In this document: piece by piece, positions 8,773-18,238 of the stretch
Position numbering within the stretch: position 1 is the first letter of the stretch
Layout: each line of letters starts with the position of its first letter
Assembly (NCBI RefSeq): GCF_019203985.1
Contig: NZ_JAGSPD010000007.1
Coordinates: 1 to 64,000 of the forward strand
DNA from: Winogradskyella luteola
GTDB taxonomy: Bacteria > Bacteroidota > Bacteroidia > Flavobacteriales > Flavobacteriaceae
Direction: 5' to 3'
DNA: 64,000 bases
Program-made: the position numbers and the translations under genes
The notes under the pieces: model-generated
What the model was told of the DNA's origin: nothing
The model's database searches: none
Seen by the model: only the letters and a program-made list of their open reading frames with translations

Positions 8773-9971
8773 TAAATCGTTTCACTTAAAATATCTAAAG
8801 GATTATCACCTTCAAAAATTTCTTTTTGCTTTATTTCTTCTCGCTTTGCGCTAACACTCAATATAATGCCAATGGCTAAACAGGTCATCCAAATGGACGT
8901 TCCCCCACTACTTATCAATGGCAAAGTTTGCCCAGTTACAGGAAATAATTCTACAGCAACCGCCATATTTATCAATGCCTGAAATACGATTGGCAGACCA
9001 ACTCCCAAGACTACCAATTTTCCAAAAATGGTATCGGACTTCTGAGATACTATAACAATTCTAAACAAAAGCCAGGAATACATAATGAGCAAGAACAACC
9101 CTCCTATTAACCCGTATTCTTCAATTATAATGGCAAATATGAAATCTGATGATGATTGTGGCAAAATATATTTAGTTGGACTCTTACCTGGACCTAGCCC
9201 GAAAACACCACCAGATGCAATCGCAGTTTTAGAGCGTTCTATTTGGTAATCGGCTTCCGTATCTTCGCCATTTGAGAAATTTTCGATTCTACTCATCCAA
9301 GTATCGACTCGGTTTGGCATGGCTTCAGGAAAAGCTTTTGCTACCAAAACAAACAGCACCAAAGACAATATACCAGTTCCTATGATTATTAAAAGATACC
9401 TAATAGGATAACCACCAATAAACGTCAGCATCATTACCATGGTAAAAATGATGGCTGTAGTTGAAAAATTGGCAGGAAGAATTAATATTAAAACAAAGAA
9501 TACGGGAACCCAAAGTGGCAAAACAGTGTCTTTAAAGGAAATTGATTTATCTCTTATTTTTGATAAATAACGTGCCACATAAACCATTAACACTACGGCT
9601 GCAAAAGTGGAAGTTTGAAATGACATATTCACCACGGGAATATTAATCCACCTACTGGTGTTGGTTCCAGATGTATTTGTTGATCCTTGTAAAATTGTAA
9701 TTAACAGCAATACCAAAACTACCGGAATCAGTATCATTGACAATCCCTTAAAGTATTTGTAGGGAATTTTGTGCATCGCAAACATAATTGCAAACCCAAG
9801 GGACAGATGCATAAAGTGTTTTACGAAAAATGAAAGCGTATTGCCACCTTCCCCATAATCTGCTAAATTACTGGCTGCACTGTACACAGGTAAAAAGGAA
9901 AAAATAGCCAACAGTGTGGCTATAGCCCAAATAGCTCTATCTCCTTTTATCTGTGAAAATATATTTCCCAT
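8772..9971 (-). CDS. ftsW: lipid II polymerase FtsW (SEDS family)
   Basis: A polytopic membrane protein of 399 residues with about ten hydrophobic segments. SEDS hallmarks are visible: [11 protein letters not shown] near the N-terminus, [35 protein letters not shown] in the centre (written here as the motif span around residues 265-300), and [11 protein letters not shown] near residue 355. FtsW polymerises glycan strands together with FtsI. I chose the ATG at 9971 ([15 protein letters not shown]) because the mature family begins this way. An in-frame ATG at 9992 would add seven residues but abuts a GGAAG-type palindrome. Confidence 0.95.
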   Translation of the reverse strand: MGNIFSQIKGDRAIWAIATLLAIFSFLPVYSAASNLADYGEGGNTLSFFVKHFMHLSLGFAIMFAMHKIPYKYFKGLSMILIPVVLVLLLITILQGSTNTSGTNTSRWINIPVVNMSFQTSTFAAVVLMVYVARYLSKIRDKSISFKDTVLPLWVPVFFVLILILPANFSTTAIIFTMVMMLTFIGGYPIRYLLIIIGTGILSLVLFVLVAKAFPEAMPNRVDTWMSRIENFSNGEDTEADYQIERSKTAIASGGVFGLGPGKSPTKYILPQSSSDFIFAIIIEEYGLIGGLFLLIMYSWLLFRIVIVSQKSDTIFGKLVVLGVGLPIVFQALINMAVAVELFPVTGQTLPLISSGGTSIWMTCLAIGIILSVSAKREEIKQKEIFEGDNPLDILSETI

Positions 9972-10084
9972 CCCATCTGTCCTTTCGGACATTCTTCCTA
10001 AAAGGAAGAAAACTTTAGTTATAATTAATCTCTACTGTTAGCCCCAATCGCTTCTTCTCCCTGTGAAGAATTAAGTGGACTTTT

Positions 10085-11431
10085 TTATAAATTACGTACC
10101 GCATTTTTAAATTGACGTCCTCTGTCCTCATAATTTTCAAACAAATCGAAACTAGCACAAGCGGGCGATAACAGCACATTATCACCAGCACCCGCTACTT
10201 TATAAGCAATCTTAACAGCCTCACTCATATACTGTGTTTCTACAATAACATCAACCATATTACCAAAAGCCTCAAACAGTTTTTCGTTATCCACTCCCAA
10301 ACAGATAATGGCTTTTACTTTTTCATTCACAAAAGGGAATAACTCCTTATAATCATTTCCTTTATCTACTCCGCCAACTATCCAAACTGTAGGTGCATCC
10401 ATGCTTTCTAAAGCAAAATATGTAGCATTAACATTAGTGGCTTTAGAGTCATTGATGTATTGAACCTTATTGATTTTTAACACATGTTCTAATCGGTGCT
10501 CCACCCCTTGAAAATTCTCGAAACTCTCACGAATAGTTTGCTTTCTAATTTTGAGTAAATGCGCCACAGTAGAGGCTGCCATTGCATTTTTAATGTTATG
10601 TTTACCTTCTAATGTTATGTTTTCTGTTGGCATAATGATTTGATTGTTATCTATTGTTATTATTATCTTATTATTGTCTAAATACGCACCTTCTTCGATA
10701 GTTTTGGTCAATGAAAAAGGCAACTTTTTGGATTGAATTTGATTATGCTGAAGCCATTCTGAAATCACTTCGTCGTCTGCATCATAGATGAAATAATCAT
10801 CTTTTGTTTGATTTTCTGTAATTCTGAATTTTGAAGCTATATAGTTTTCAAACTTATACTCATAACGATCTAAATGATCTGGCGTAATATTCGTTAGAAT
10901 AGCAATCTTTGGGTTAAAATCGTGAATATCATCTAGCTGAAAACTACTGACTTCCAAAACATAATTATCATAGTTTTCTTCAAGAACTTGTTTTGCAAAA
11001 CTGTCCCCAATATTACCAGCCAACCCCACATCTAATTCTTGTTTGAGTAGATGGTGGGTTAATGTTGCAGTTGTTGTTTTACCATTGCTTCCGGTTATGG
11101 CAACTAATGTTGCATCCGTGTAGTTAGAAGCAAATTCAATTTCTGAAACCACTTTGATTCCTACCTCACGAATTTGTTTCACCAAATCCACTTTATCGGG
11201 AATTCCCGGGCTTTTCATAACCACATCTGCATCTAGAATCTTTGATTCTGTATGCTGCTTATCTTCAAATTCAATCTCATTATTTAAAAGAACGTTTTTA
11301 TACTTTTTTTTAATTTCTCCTTTGTCCGACACAAATACATCGTATCCTTTTGATTTTCCGAGTAATGCTGTGCCTATGCCACTTTCTCCTCCTCCTAATA
11401 TTACCAATCTTCCTTTCTTCATTTTATCCAT
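10085..11431 (-). CDS. murD: UDP-N-acetylmuramoyl-L-alanine--D-glutamate ligase MurD
   Basis: MurD adds D-Glu to UDP-MurNAc-L-Ala. The N-terminus reads LVILGGGESGIGTALLG, a Rossmann-like motif. The P-loop ITGSNGKTTTAT is near residues 112-123, and the C-terminal domain carries HRLEHV and NDSKATNVNAT, the MurD-specific pattern. The length of 448 residues is normal. Starts at 11431 or 11422 are both possible. An upstream 46-nt gap to mraY holds a small palindromic repeat, and a 113-nt gap separates it from ftsW. Confidence 0.97.
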   Translation of the reverse strand: MDKMKKGRLVILGGGESGIGTALLGKSKGYDVFVSDKGEIKKKYKNVLLNNEIEFEDKQHTESKILDADVVMKSPGIPDKVDLVKQIREVGIKVVSEIEFASNYTDATLVAITGSNGKTTTATLTHHLLKQELDVGLAGNIGDSFAKQVLEENYDNYVLEVSSFQLDDIHDFNPKIAILTNITPDHLDRYEYKFENYIASKFRITENQTKDDYFIYDADDEVISEWLQHNQIQSKKLPFSLTKTIEEGAYLDNNKIIITIDNNQIIMPTENITLEGKHNIKNAMAASTVAHLLKIRKQTIRESFENFQGVEHRLEHVLKINKVQYINDSKATNVNATYFALESMDAPTVWIVGGVDKGNDYKELFPFVNEKVKAIICLGVDNEKLFEAFGNMVDVIVETQYMSEAVKIAYKVAGAGDNVLLSPACASFDLFENYEDRGRQFKNAVRNL

Positions 11432-11445
11432 AATACATACTTACA

Positions 11446-11460
11446 AGGTTTTTGAAACCT
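11446..11460. repeat. small intergenic palindrome between mraY and murD
   Basis: A perfect AGGTTT-ttg-AAACCT inverted repeat fills much of the 46-nt gap and is flanked by CTCGCAGG. From memory, similar AGGTTTN-AAACCT palindromes are scattered between genes in Flavobacteriaceae. No U-tract follows on the minus strand, so a terminator role is unlikely. Confidence 0.4.
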
Positions 11461-11476
11461 CGCAGGATTACAATAA

Positions 11477-12718
11477 TTATCGAATTTTCAGGGTTACTAT
11501 AGATATAATGGCCAACAGGATTCCCACAATCCAAAATCGTGTTACAATCTTACTTTCGTGATATCCTGATTTTTGATAATGATGGTGTAAAGGCGACATT
11601 TTAAAAATCCGTCGTCCTTCACCATACTTCTTCCTTGTATATTTAAAATAGCTCACCTGCATCATAACCGATAAATTCTCTGCAAGGAAAATTCCACATA
11701 GAATTGGTATTAACCATTCTTTTCTAACCGCAATAGCTATTACGGCTATAATTCCTCCAATGGTTAAACTTCCTGTATCTCCCATAAACACTTGTGCCGG
11801 GTATGCATTGTACCATAAAAATCCAACCAATGCACCTACAAATGCTGCAATATAAATTGTGATTTCTTCTACCTGAGGGATGTACATGATGTTCAGATAT
11901 TTTGAAAAAATGATATTACCAGAAACCCATGCGAAAATCCCTAGGGTTAATACGACAATTGCAGAAGTACCTGCCGCCAAGCCATCAATGCCATCAGTAA
12001 GATTTGCTCCATTGGAAACAGCAGTAACAATTATTATGGTGACTAATATGAAAATAATCCAGGCGTACTTTTCCAAATTTGGACTAATCCAAGTGATTAG
12101 GTCTGAATAGTCAAATTCATTATTCTTTACAAACGGGATCGTCGTTTTGGTAGATTTCTCTGCCACATCAAACAATTGGGCTTCTTGTAAATTTGGGTTT
12201 TCAGCAAGCAACTCTCTTTGCTTTTGAAGTGGTAATTCTTCCTTTATGGTTACGTCTTCATGAAAATATAAGGTCAACCCAACTATAAGACCCAAGCCTA
12301 CCTGGCCAAGCACTTTAAACTTACCTTTTAAGCCTTCTTTGTCATTTTTGAATTTTTTTATATAATCATCAATAAATCCTATGGTACCCATCCAAAGTGT
12401 TGTAATGATGAGAAGAATGATATAGATGTTTTCAAGTTTTGCCAATAGCAAAACAGGAATCAATGTTGCCAGAATAATAATGATTCCACCCATTGTTGGC
12501 GTACCTGCCTTTTCTACCTGCCCCTCTAAACCTAAATCCCTTATGGTTTCACCTACTTGTTGCTTTTGCAAAAAACGAATGATACGTTTCCCGAAAATGG
12601 TAGAAATCAACAATGACAGAATAATAGCAACAGCAGCTCTAAAGGTTAAGAAACCAAAGAGTGATGCTCCTGGGAATTGGAATTGTTGTTCTAAATATTC
12701 AAATAAATAATACAGCAT
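11477..12718 (-). CDS. mraY: phospho-N-acetylmuramoyl-pentapeptide transferase MraY
   Basis: MraY transfers phospho-MurNAc-pentapeptide to undecaprenyl phosphate, making lipid I. It is a polytopic membrane enzyme with family motifs: [11 protein letters not shown] near residue 73, the catalytic [10 protein letters not shown] near 116, [16 protein letters not shown] near 235, and [11 protein letters not shown] and [12 protein letters not shown] near the end. A ~70-residue hydrophilic insertion (residues ~150-210, QREL to YSDL) lies between membrane segments and makes the protein 413 rather than ~360 residues; this is usual in Bacteroidota. The start immediately follows the murE stop. Confidence 0.97.
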   Translation of the reverse strand: MLYYLFEYLEQQFQFPGASLFGFLTFRAAVAIILSLLISTIFGKRIIRFLQKQQVGETIRDLGLEGQVEKAGTPTMGGIIIILATLIPVLLLAKLENIYIILLIITTLWMGTIGFIDDYIKKFKNDKEGLKGKFKVLGQVGLGLIVGLTLYFHEDVTIKEELPLQKQRELLAENPNLQEAQLFDVAEKSTKTTIPFVKNNEFDYSDLITWISPNLEKYAWIIFILVTIIIVTAVSNGANLTDGIDGLAAGTSAIVVLTLGIFAWVSGNIIFSKYLNIMYIPQVEEITIYIAAFVGALVGFLWYNAYPAQVFMGDTGSLTIGGIIAVIAIAVRKEWLIPILCGIFLAENLSVMMQVSYFKYTRKKYGEGRRIFKMSPLHHHYQKSGYHESKIVTRFWIVGILLAIISIVTLKIR

Positions 12719-14182
12719 CTATTTCTGTAATTGTTTTAAAAGTTCTCGTACGATTTTATAGTCATCAAAATCAAAGCGCTCCCCTTTAATCTCCTGATAT
12801 GTTTCGTGTCCTTTTCCTGCAATGAGTATAATGTCTTTAGCGTCTGCCATTTGGCAAGCTGTTTTAATCGCCTGCTTTCTATCTGTAATGGATAAGGTTT
12901 TTTTAAAGTTTTGGGGCTCAACCCCTTTTTCCATATCTTCAATAATGGCTTCTGGCACTTCACTTCTAGGATTATCACTTGTAAAAATCACTTTAGTACT
13001 TAAAACAGATGCGATATGCGCCATTTTAGGTCGCTTGCTTTTATCTCTATCACCACCACAACCCACTACTGTAATTAGCTCTTCATTTTTAGTACGTATG
13101 CTATTGATTGTTTCCAGTACATTTTTAAGTGCATCTGGTGTGTGCGCGTAATCAACAATAGCTGTTATTTTTTCATCCGAAATGAAATACTGAAAACGAC
13201 CTGAGACATTCTCAAGCTCACTTATTAACCTTAATATTTCGTTTTTTTCCAAGCCCATTAATTCAGCCGTTCCATAGATTGCCAAAATATTATATGCGTT
13301 GAAACTTCCTATTAAACGTGTCCACAATTCACTATCATTAACCTTTAACAACAAACCGCTAAACTCATTTTCTAAGATTTGCGCCCTGTAATCTGCATAG
13401 TTTTTTAAGGCATATGTGTACTTTTTAGCTGCAGTATTTTGAAGCATCACCAAACCGTTTTTATCGTCCATATTAGATAGGGCGAATGCATCTTTTGGCA
13501 AACCATCAAAAAAGGCTTTTTTCACATCTCTATATTCTGCAAATGTGTCGTGGTAGTCTAAATGATCATGAGAAAGGTTGGTGAAAATCCCACCTGTAAA
13601 CTTTAGACCTTCCGTTCTACTCTGATGAATACCGTGAGAACTTGCTTCCATAAAACAGAACTCCACACCTTCTTCATTCATCAACTTTAGATACTTATTT
13701 ATGGTCAATGAATCTGGTGTAGTATGTGTTGCTCTATAAGTAGCGTTATCCACCATAACCTTCACAGTAGACAACAGACCAACTTTATAGCCAGCTTTTT
13801 TAAATAGTTGATATAAAAGACTGGTAACGGTTGTCTTTCCATTTGTTCCCGTAACTCCGACAAGTTTTAGATTTTCTGACGGATGCTCGTAATAATTAGC
13901 TGCCATATAAGCTAATGCTTGATTTGAGCTGGCAACCTCTATATAAGTAACATCATCCTCAAGAGTCTCTGGAAGTGCCTCACAAATGATAGCTGATGCA
14001 CCAGCTTTTATAACATCTTCAATATATTTATGACCATCAGTTACTGTTCCTAAAATTGCTACAAAAACATCATTAGTTTTTATTTGTCGCGAGTCGAATT
14101 CAATCTTGTTAACAGCAATACTCGTGCTACCAACCACAGCATTTATGGTAACTTTATACAATATGTCTTTTAGTATCATCAT
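12719..14182 (-). CDS. murE: UDP-MurNAc-tripeptide synthetase MurE (meso-diaminopimelate type)
   Basis: MurE adds the third stem-peptide residue. The P-loop GVTGTNGKTTVTS is near residues 108-120. The substrate loop TSDNPRSE near residue 400 contains DNPR, which in characterised MurE enzymes marks specificity for meso-diaminopimelate, so the peptidoglycan is predicted to be DAP-type. The length of 487 residues is normal. Its ATG overlaps the ftsI stop by 4 nt, and the next gene, mraY, follows without a gap. Confidence 0.97.
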   Translation of the reverse strand: MMILKDILYKVTINAVVGSTSIAVNKIEFDSRQIKTNDVFVAILGTVTDGHKYIEDVIKAGASAIICEALPETLEDDVTYIEVASSNQALAYMAANYYEHPSENLKLVGVTGTNGKTTVTSLLYQLFKKAGYKVGLLSTVKVMVDNATYRATHTTPDSLTINKYLKLMNEEGVEFCFMEASSHGIHQSRTEGLKFTGGIFTNLSHDHLDYHDTFAEYRDVKKAFFDGLPKDAFALSNMDDKNGLVMLQNTAAKKYTYALKNYADYRAQILENEFSGLLLKVNDSELWTRLIGSFNAYNILAIYGTAELMGLEKNEILRLISELENVSGRFQYFISDEKITAIVDYAHTPDALKNVLETINSIRTKNEELITVVGCGGDRDKSKRPKMAHIASVLSTKVIFTSDNPRSEVPEAIIEDMEKGVEPQNFKKTLSITDRKQAIKTACQMADAKDIILIAGKGHETYQEIKGERFDFDDYKIVRELLKQLQK

Positions 14183-16191
14183 GATGCTTCTAAGATTATT
14201 GTTTGGTTAGGTTTTAACTTCTGATGCCTATCTACAGATTGTTTCTTTACAGTACCACTACCATTCAACTTTACCTTGACTTTAACCTGAAGATTCTCAA
14301 GCAAGGCAATAGCATCCATAGCTGGCATACCAACTACACTAGGCATTAACTGTTTATACTTACGTGCATTTTCGTAGTAATTCTCAAAATCTTGATCTAC
14401 TACATTAGTATTAAATTCTAAAGTTCTAACCTCTTCAATAATTGGCGTGTCTGTATAGATTTTTTGGGCAATACGTTTGAAAACCGGACCTGAAACATCT
14501 GCTCCATAGTAACCAACCTTTGTGCTTGGTTTATGAATAACGACAATACAAGAGTATTTAGGATTGTCTACCGGAAAGTAACCAGCAAATGAAGAAATGT
14601 ATTTTTTGTCCTTTCTCCATTCCTCATAGTTGGCATAATCCGTACGTGCAGTACCTGTTTTTCCTGCCATAGAAAAGGTTTCAGAATACATACGTCTTCC
14701 TGTACCACGTATCACAATATTTTTGAGAATATCTTGAATTTGAGATAGAGTTTTATCCGAACAAATTTTATCTACCAAAACTTCTTTTTCAAAAACCTCT
14801 ATATCCTTATCAAAGGACTTTACAGAACGAATAAATCGTGGCTTAATCAACTCACCATTATTAGCTATAGCATTATAAAATGCCAAAGTTTGTAGTGGTG
14901 TCATCGTAAGGTTATAGCCATATGCCATTGACGGCAACGCATTTCTACTCCAATTACTTGCACCTGGCCTAGGAATATCGGGCTTACCCTCACCTATGAT
15001 TGAAACACCTAGCGGTTGATCTAGCTTCCATTTGCTTAACCTATCCAAAAACTTTTTTGGTTTTTTAGAATAATTGTCATCAATAATTGTCGCCAAACCA
15101 ATGTTAGAAGATACTTCTAGAGCTCTGGCTGCTGATATTTTTCCATATCCTTTACCCGAATCATTAATAGGACGACCATAAAACATTTTTCTACCATTTT
15201 TGGTATCAATCACTGTCGAAGTATCAATCACTTTATCCTCTAAAGCAGCCATCATAGCCATAACCTTAAAAGTAGAGCCTGGCTCATGGCTCTCCCCTAC
15301 TGCATAATTCAACTTTTCGTAGTATGTTCCTTTTGATGTTTTCGCCAAGTTTGAAATTGCCCTAATTTCTCCCGTTTTTACATCCATCACCACAACGCAA
15401 CCATGTTCCGCTTCATATTTTTCAAGCTGACCCAATAGCGAATGATGCGCTATATCTTGAATATTAACATCAATAGTTGTATACAAGTCATAGCCGTCTT
15501 GAGGCTCAACCTGATCATAATCCGCAATAGGTTTCCATTGCCCATTACCTATTTTTTGTTTTAGTCGTTCCCCTTTTTTGCCTCTCAAATATTTCTCACC
15601 AAAAGCCCCATCAATACCAACTCTTGTGGCATAATTATTTTCATCTATTTTTTCGTACCCGATTGATCGCGCAGCAATTTCTCCCATTGGATGCTCACGT
15701 CTTGTAGTTTGCTCAACGATTAACCCTCCTTTTATCGCGCCAAGATTTAAGAGCGGAAAATTGCGCATCTTGATGTAATCTGAATAACTAATATTTTTAG
15801 CTAAGAGAAAATATCTGTTTTTGTTGTTACGCGCTTTACGAATTATATTTTTGTAGTATGAAGCTGATTTGCCTTTGTAAACCGAAAGTGAATCTGCCAA
15901 TGCCCCAATATGCTCATTGAACACAGCATCTTTAGCCTGTATAGCATCTATTCTTATATCATATTTTGGAATAGATGTCGCCAACAAACTGCCATCTGCA
16001 GAATATACATTGCCACGATTGGGCTCTATAGGAAATCTTTGTATTGTACGTTTTTCAGCAAGTGCCCTATATTCATCTCCTTGAATAAACTGAATGCTAC
16101 ACAATTTAAAAACTACGGCCAATGCAAAGACAAACATGCAGCCTGCCACAAAGTACAATCTGTTTAATATGTTGGTTTCTGTTGTTGCCAA
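14179..16191 (-). CDS. ftsI: penicillin-binding protein FtsI (septal transpeptidase) with C-terminal PASTA domain
   Basis: FtsI is the septal transpeptidase partner of FtsW. One N-terminal membrane segment (LYFVAGCMFVFALAVVF, ~12-29) is followed by a PBP dimerisation domain. The transpeptidase domain has the active-site SxxK motif GSTFK near residue 307, an SSN motif near 365 and KTGTA near 515. The last ~60 residues (MPSVVGMPAMDAIALLENL onward) form a single PASTA repeat. The length of 670 residues is typical for Bacteroidota. It starts 3 nt after ftsL. Confidence 0.96.
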   Translation of the reverse strand: MATTETNILNRLYFVAGCMFVFALAVVFKLCSIQFIQGDEYRALAEKRTIQRFPIEPNRGNVYSADGSLLATSIPKYDIRIDAIQAKDAVFNEHIGALADSLSVYKGKSASYYKNIIRKARNNKNRYFLLAKNISYSDYIKMRNFPLLNLGAIKGGLIVEQTTRREHPMGEIAARSIGYEKIDENNYATRVGIDGAFGEKYLRGKKGERLKQKIGNGQWKPIADYDQVEPQDGYDLYTTIDVNIQDIAHHSLLGQLEKYEAEHGCVVVMDVKTGEIRAISNLAKTSKGTYYEKLNYAVGESHEPGSTFKVMAMMAALEDKVIDTSTVIDTKNGRKMFYGRPINDSGKGYGKISAARALEVSSNIGLATIIDDNYSKKPKKFLDRLSKWKLDQPLGVSIIGEGKPDIPRPGASNWSRNALPSMAYGYNLTMTPLQTLAFYNAIANNGELIKPRFIRSVKSFDKDIEVFEKEVLVDKICSDKTLSQIQDILKNIVIRGTGRRMYSETFSMAGKTGTARTDYANYEEWRKDKKYISSFAGYFPVDNPKYSCIVVIHKPSTKVGYYGADVSGPVFKRIAQKIYTDTPIIEEVRTLEFNTNVVDQDFENYYENARKYKQLMPSVVGMPAMDAIALLENLQVKVKVKLNGSGTVKKQSVDRHQKLKPNQTIILEAS

Positions 16192-16194
16192 AGC

Positions 16195-16515
16195 TTACTC
16201 CTGATTCGATTTAACTCTAATTTTTGTAGGCGGAATTTCAGAAATCTGAATTCCTTTTTTTGCTACCTTATTTATAATGGACGACTCCATTTTTAACCGC
16301 ATTAGTTTTGAACGGCCATCTACAAAAGCAGATCTTAATTCTTTTACTTCGTTAGTGAGTCTTGCAATCTCGTGTACTTTTTTGTCTGCACTATGAGAAC
16401 TCGCTATCATAATAATGGCCAGGAATGAAATAAAAATGATGATGCGCCAATTTTTAAACGAATCATCACTGATTAGAAATTTTCCACGTAATATGCTATA
16501 GATGTTTTTTTTCAT
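16195..16515 (-). CDS. ftsL: FtsL-like cell division protein
   Basis: A 106-residue bitopic protein. It has a cytoplasmic N-terminus, one membrane segment (IIIFISFLAIIMIASS, ~25-40), then a coiled-coil-like stretch (VHEIARLTNEVKELRSAF). It lies between rsmH and ftsI, the usual place of ftsL. FtsL, with FtsQ and a FtsB partner, activates FtsW/FtsI. Sequence conservation is low, so the call rests on topology, size and position. Confidence 0.88.
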   Translation of the reverse strand: MKKNIYSILRGKFLISDDSFKNWRIIIFISFLAIIMIASSHSADKKVHEIARLTNEVKELRSAFVDGRSKLMRLKMESSIINKVAKKGIQISEIPPTKIRVKSNQE

Positions 16516-16602
16516 ACTACCTTCTGCGTAGGCAGAAATCTTTTATTATTCTAATTTATCTTTCAGAAATACTTCGACTGCGCCCAGTGTAACAATATTT
16601 CT

Positions 16603-17499
16603 TTATATCTTCTCAGCAATCCTCAACTTTGCACTTCGTGCTCTGTTATTCATTTTTATTTCTTCTTGTGATGGCACTATTAATCCATTCACTTTTTTTA
16701 ACGGGACTTCAAAATTCCCATACACATCACGCTCTGGCTCACCTTCAAACAAACCGTTTCTTATAAAGCGTTTTACCAATCTATCCTCTAAAGAGTGGTA
16801 CGAGATAAAACTCAACCTTCCACCAACTTTTAGAATTTCTGGCATTTGCATTAGCAATTCTTTTAACACTTCAATCTCTTGATTCACCTCTATTCTAATG
16901 GCTTGATAGATTTGAGCCAACACCTTATTTTCTTTTCTGTGATTAAGAAATTGCTTTAAAACTATCTTTAGGCGTTCACTAGTTTCAATAGGTATATTTT
17001 TTCGTTCTGAGACTATAACTCTTGCCATAGCTGGCGCCTGCCTTAACTCTCCGTACTGAAACAAAACTGCTCTAAGCTGCTCTTCCTCATATTCATTAAT
17101 TACTTCAAAAGCGGATAACTTACTATCCTGATTCATTCTCATGTCCAGCTTTGCATCAAAACGGGTTGAAAAGCCTCGCTCAGCAACATCAAACTGGTGC
17201 GACGACACCCCAAAATCAGCCAAAACACCATCAACCTCTTTCACGCCATAAAATCTTAAGAACCTTTTTATATATCTGAAGTTCTCATTTATAAGAACAA
17301 ATCGATCATCCTCAATCGCATTTGCTAAAGCATCTTTATCCTGATCGAATGCATATAATTTTCCATTTGCTCCAAGACGAGATAGAATCTCTCTACTATG
17401 ACCCCCACCACCAAATGTGACATCGACATAAACTCCATCTGGCCTTACATCTAGACCATCAACCGTCTCTTTGAGCAAAACTGCGTTATGATATTCCAT
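16603..17499 (-). CDS. rsmH: 16S rRNA (cytosine-1402-N4)-methyltransferase RsmH
   Basis: RsmH methylates N4 of C1402 in 16S rRNA using S-adenosylmethionine. Visible motifs are HNAVLLKETVDGL at the start, the SAM-binding VDVTFGGGGHSREIL near residues 28-42, DGVLADFGVSSHQFD near 100, and SYHSLEDRLVKRF near 240. About 298 residues is normal. I chose the ATG at 17499 (MEYHNAV); an ATG at 17508 adds three residues. Either start overlaps the end of mraZ, so translation is probably coupled. Confidence 0.96.
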   Translation of the reverse strand: MEYHNAVLLKETVDGLDVRPDGVYVDVTFGGGGHSREILSRLGANGKLYAFDQDKDALANAIEDDRFVLINENFRYIKRFLRFYGVKEVDGVLADFGVSSHQFDVAERGFSTRFDAKLDMRMNQDSKLSAFEVINEYEEEQLRAVLFQYGELRQAPAMARVIVSERKNIPIETSERLKIVLKQFLNHRKENKVLAQIYQAIRIEVNQEIEVLKELLMQMPEILKVGGRLSFISYHSLEDRLVKRFIRNGLFEGEPERDVYGNFEVPLKKVNGLIVPSQEEIKMNNRARSAKLRIAEKI

Positions 17500-17956
17500 C
17501 GTCACCATCCTCTTGTCCCATTACTTCTTCAGCTAAATCGGCAAAATCTGAAGCTGCATCATCAATCGCCTTCTCGTATTTAGTCTTATCCCAGATTTCT
17601 ATAATGTTTACTGCAGAAGCCAAAACCACCTCTTTTGTAATACCAGAAAATCCAATCAAATCTTTGGGAATTAATAAGCGACCAGCATTATCAACCTCTA
17701 CCACTTTTACCCCAGCTGTAAAGCGTCTTATAAAATCATTATTCTTTTTCTTGAAACGATTTAGTTTATTCACTTTAGCCATCAACGCGTTCCATTCTGC
17801 CATAGGATAAAGCTCCAAACATGGCTGAAACACAGCACGCTTAAGCACAAAGCCATCTTGCAAAGCAGCAGACAACTGCTTCTTTAAAACCGCTGGAATC
17901 ATTAATCTTCCTTTGGTATCCGCTTTGCACTCATATGTTCCTATAAATGAATTCAA
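17486..17956 (-). CDS. mraZ: transcriptional regulator MraZ (TTG start)
   Basis: MraZ is a two-repeat AbrB-like DNA-binding protein that usually represses its own dcw operon. The first repeat reads GTYECKADTKGRLMIPAVLKK and the second AGRLLIPKDLIGFSGI near residue 90. The protein has 156 residues, slightly longer than usual because of an acidic C-terminus. No ATG fits the conserved N-terminus; the frame starts with TTG at 17956-17954 (TTG AAT TCA TTT ATA GGA). It is first in the cluster and overlaps rsmH. A promoter and MraZ-type repeats lie just upstream. Confidence 0.95.
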   Translation of the reverse strand: MNSFIGTYECKADTKGRLMIPAVLKKQLSAALQDGFVLKRAVFQPCLELYPMAEWNALMAKVNKLNRFKKKNNDFIRRFTAGVKVVEVDNAGRLLIPKDLIGFSGITKEVVLASAVNIIEIWDKTKYEKAIDDAASDFADLAEEVMGQEDGDDGIS

Positions 17957-17989
17957 GATGTTTTATTTCCCACTTAAACGATTAAGATT

Positions 17990-17997
17990 CAAATATA
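17990..17997 (-). promoter_or_regulatory. predicted -7 promoter element of the dcw cluster
   Basis: The minus strand reads TATATTTG, an exact match to the Bacteroidota -7 consensus TAnnTTTG. The predicted start of transcription is near 17984, about 28 nt before the mraZ TTG. The -33 region coincides with the MraZ-type repeats at 18008-18032. Confidence 0.6.
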
Positions 17998-18007
17998 TTG
18001 AAAATTT

Positions 18008-18032
18008 TACCACATTTTACCACAGAATCCCA
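18008..18032 (-). promoter_or_regulatory. candidate MraZ operator (three TGGNA repeats, 10-bp period)
   Basis: On the minus strand TGGGA, TGGTA and TGGTA are spaced exactly 5 nt apart (10-bp period). Characterised MraZ proteins bind three or four TGGGN-like direct repeats separated by 5 nt. The array overlaps the -33 region of the predicted dcw promoter, so binding would block transcription. Assignment by pattern; not tested. Confidence 0.6.
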
Positions 18033-18204
18033 CTTTTGTTAATAAGTTTTATGTCTCTATTTTTTTGAAGGACATACAATTGAGTAACATCAGTGTATTA
18101 GAGAAATTTTGAGCGTGGGAATTATTAACACCTAAACCTCTGTGATTTTGAGTCAAAAAAATTCAAAAGCATTAATTCTATTTATTTTACAAAGGATTTA
18201 GTTA

Positions 18205-18212
18205 TATTTGTT
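18205..18212 (+). promoter_or_regulatory. predicted -7 promoter element of the alpha/beta hydrolase gene
   Basis: TATATTTG is an exact match to TAnnTTTG. It lies 26 nt before the ATG at 18239, giving a predicted leader of about 20 nt. It is divergent from the dcw promoter. Confidence 0.55.
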
Positions 18213-18238
18213 TTTAACACAAAGCACTAACTTTATAG

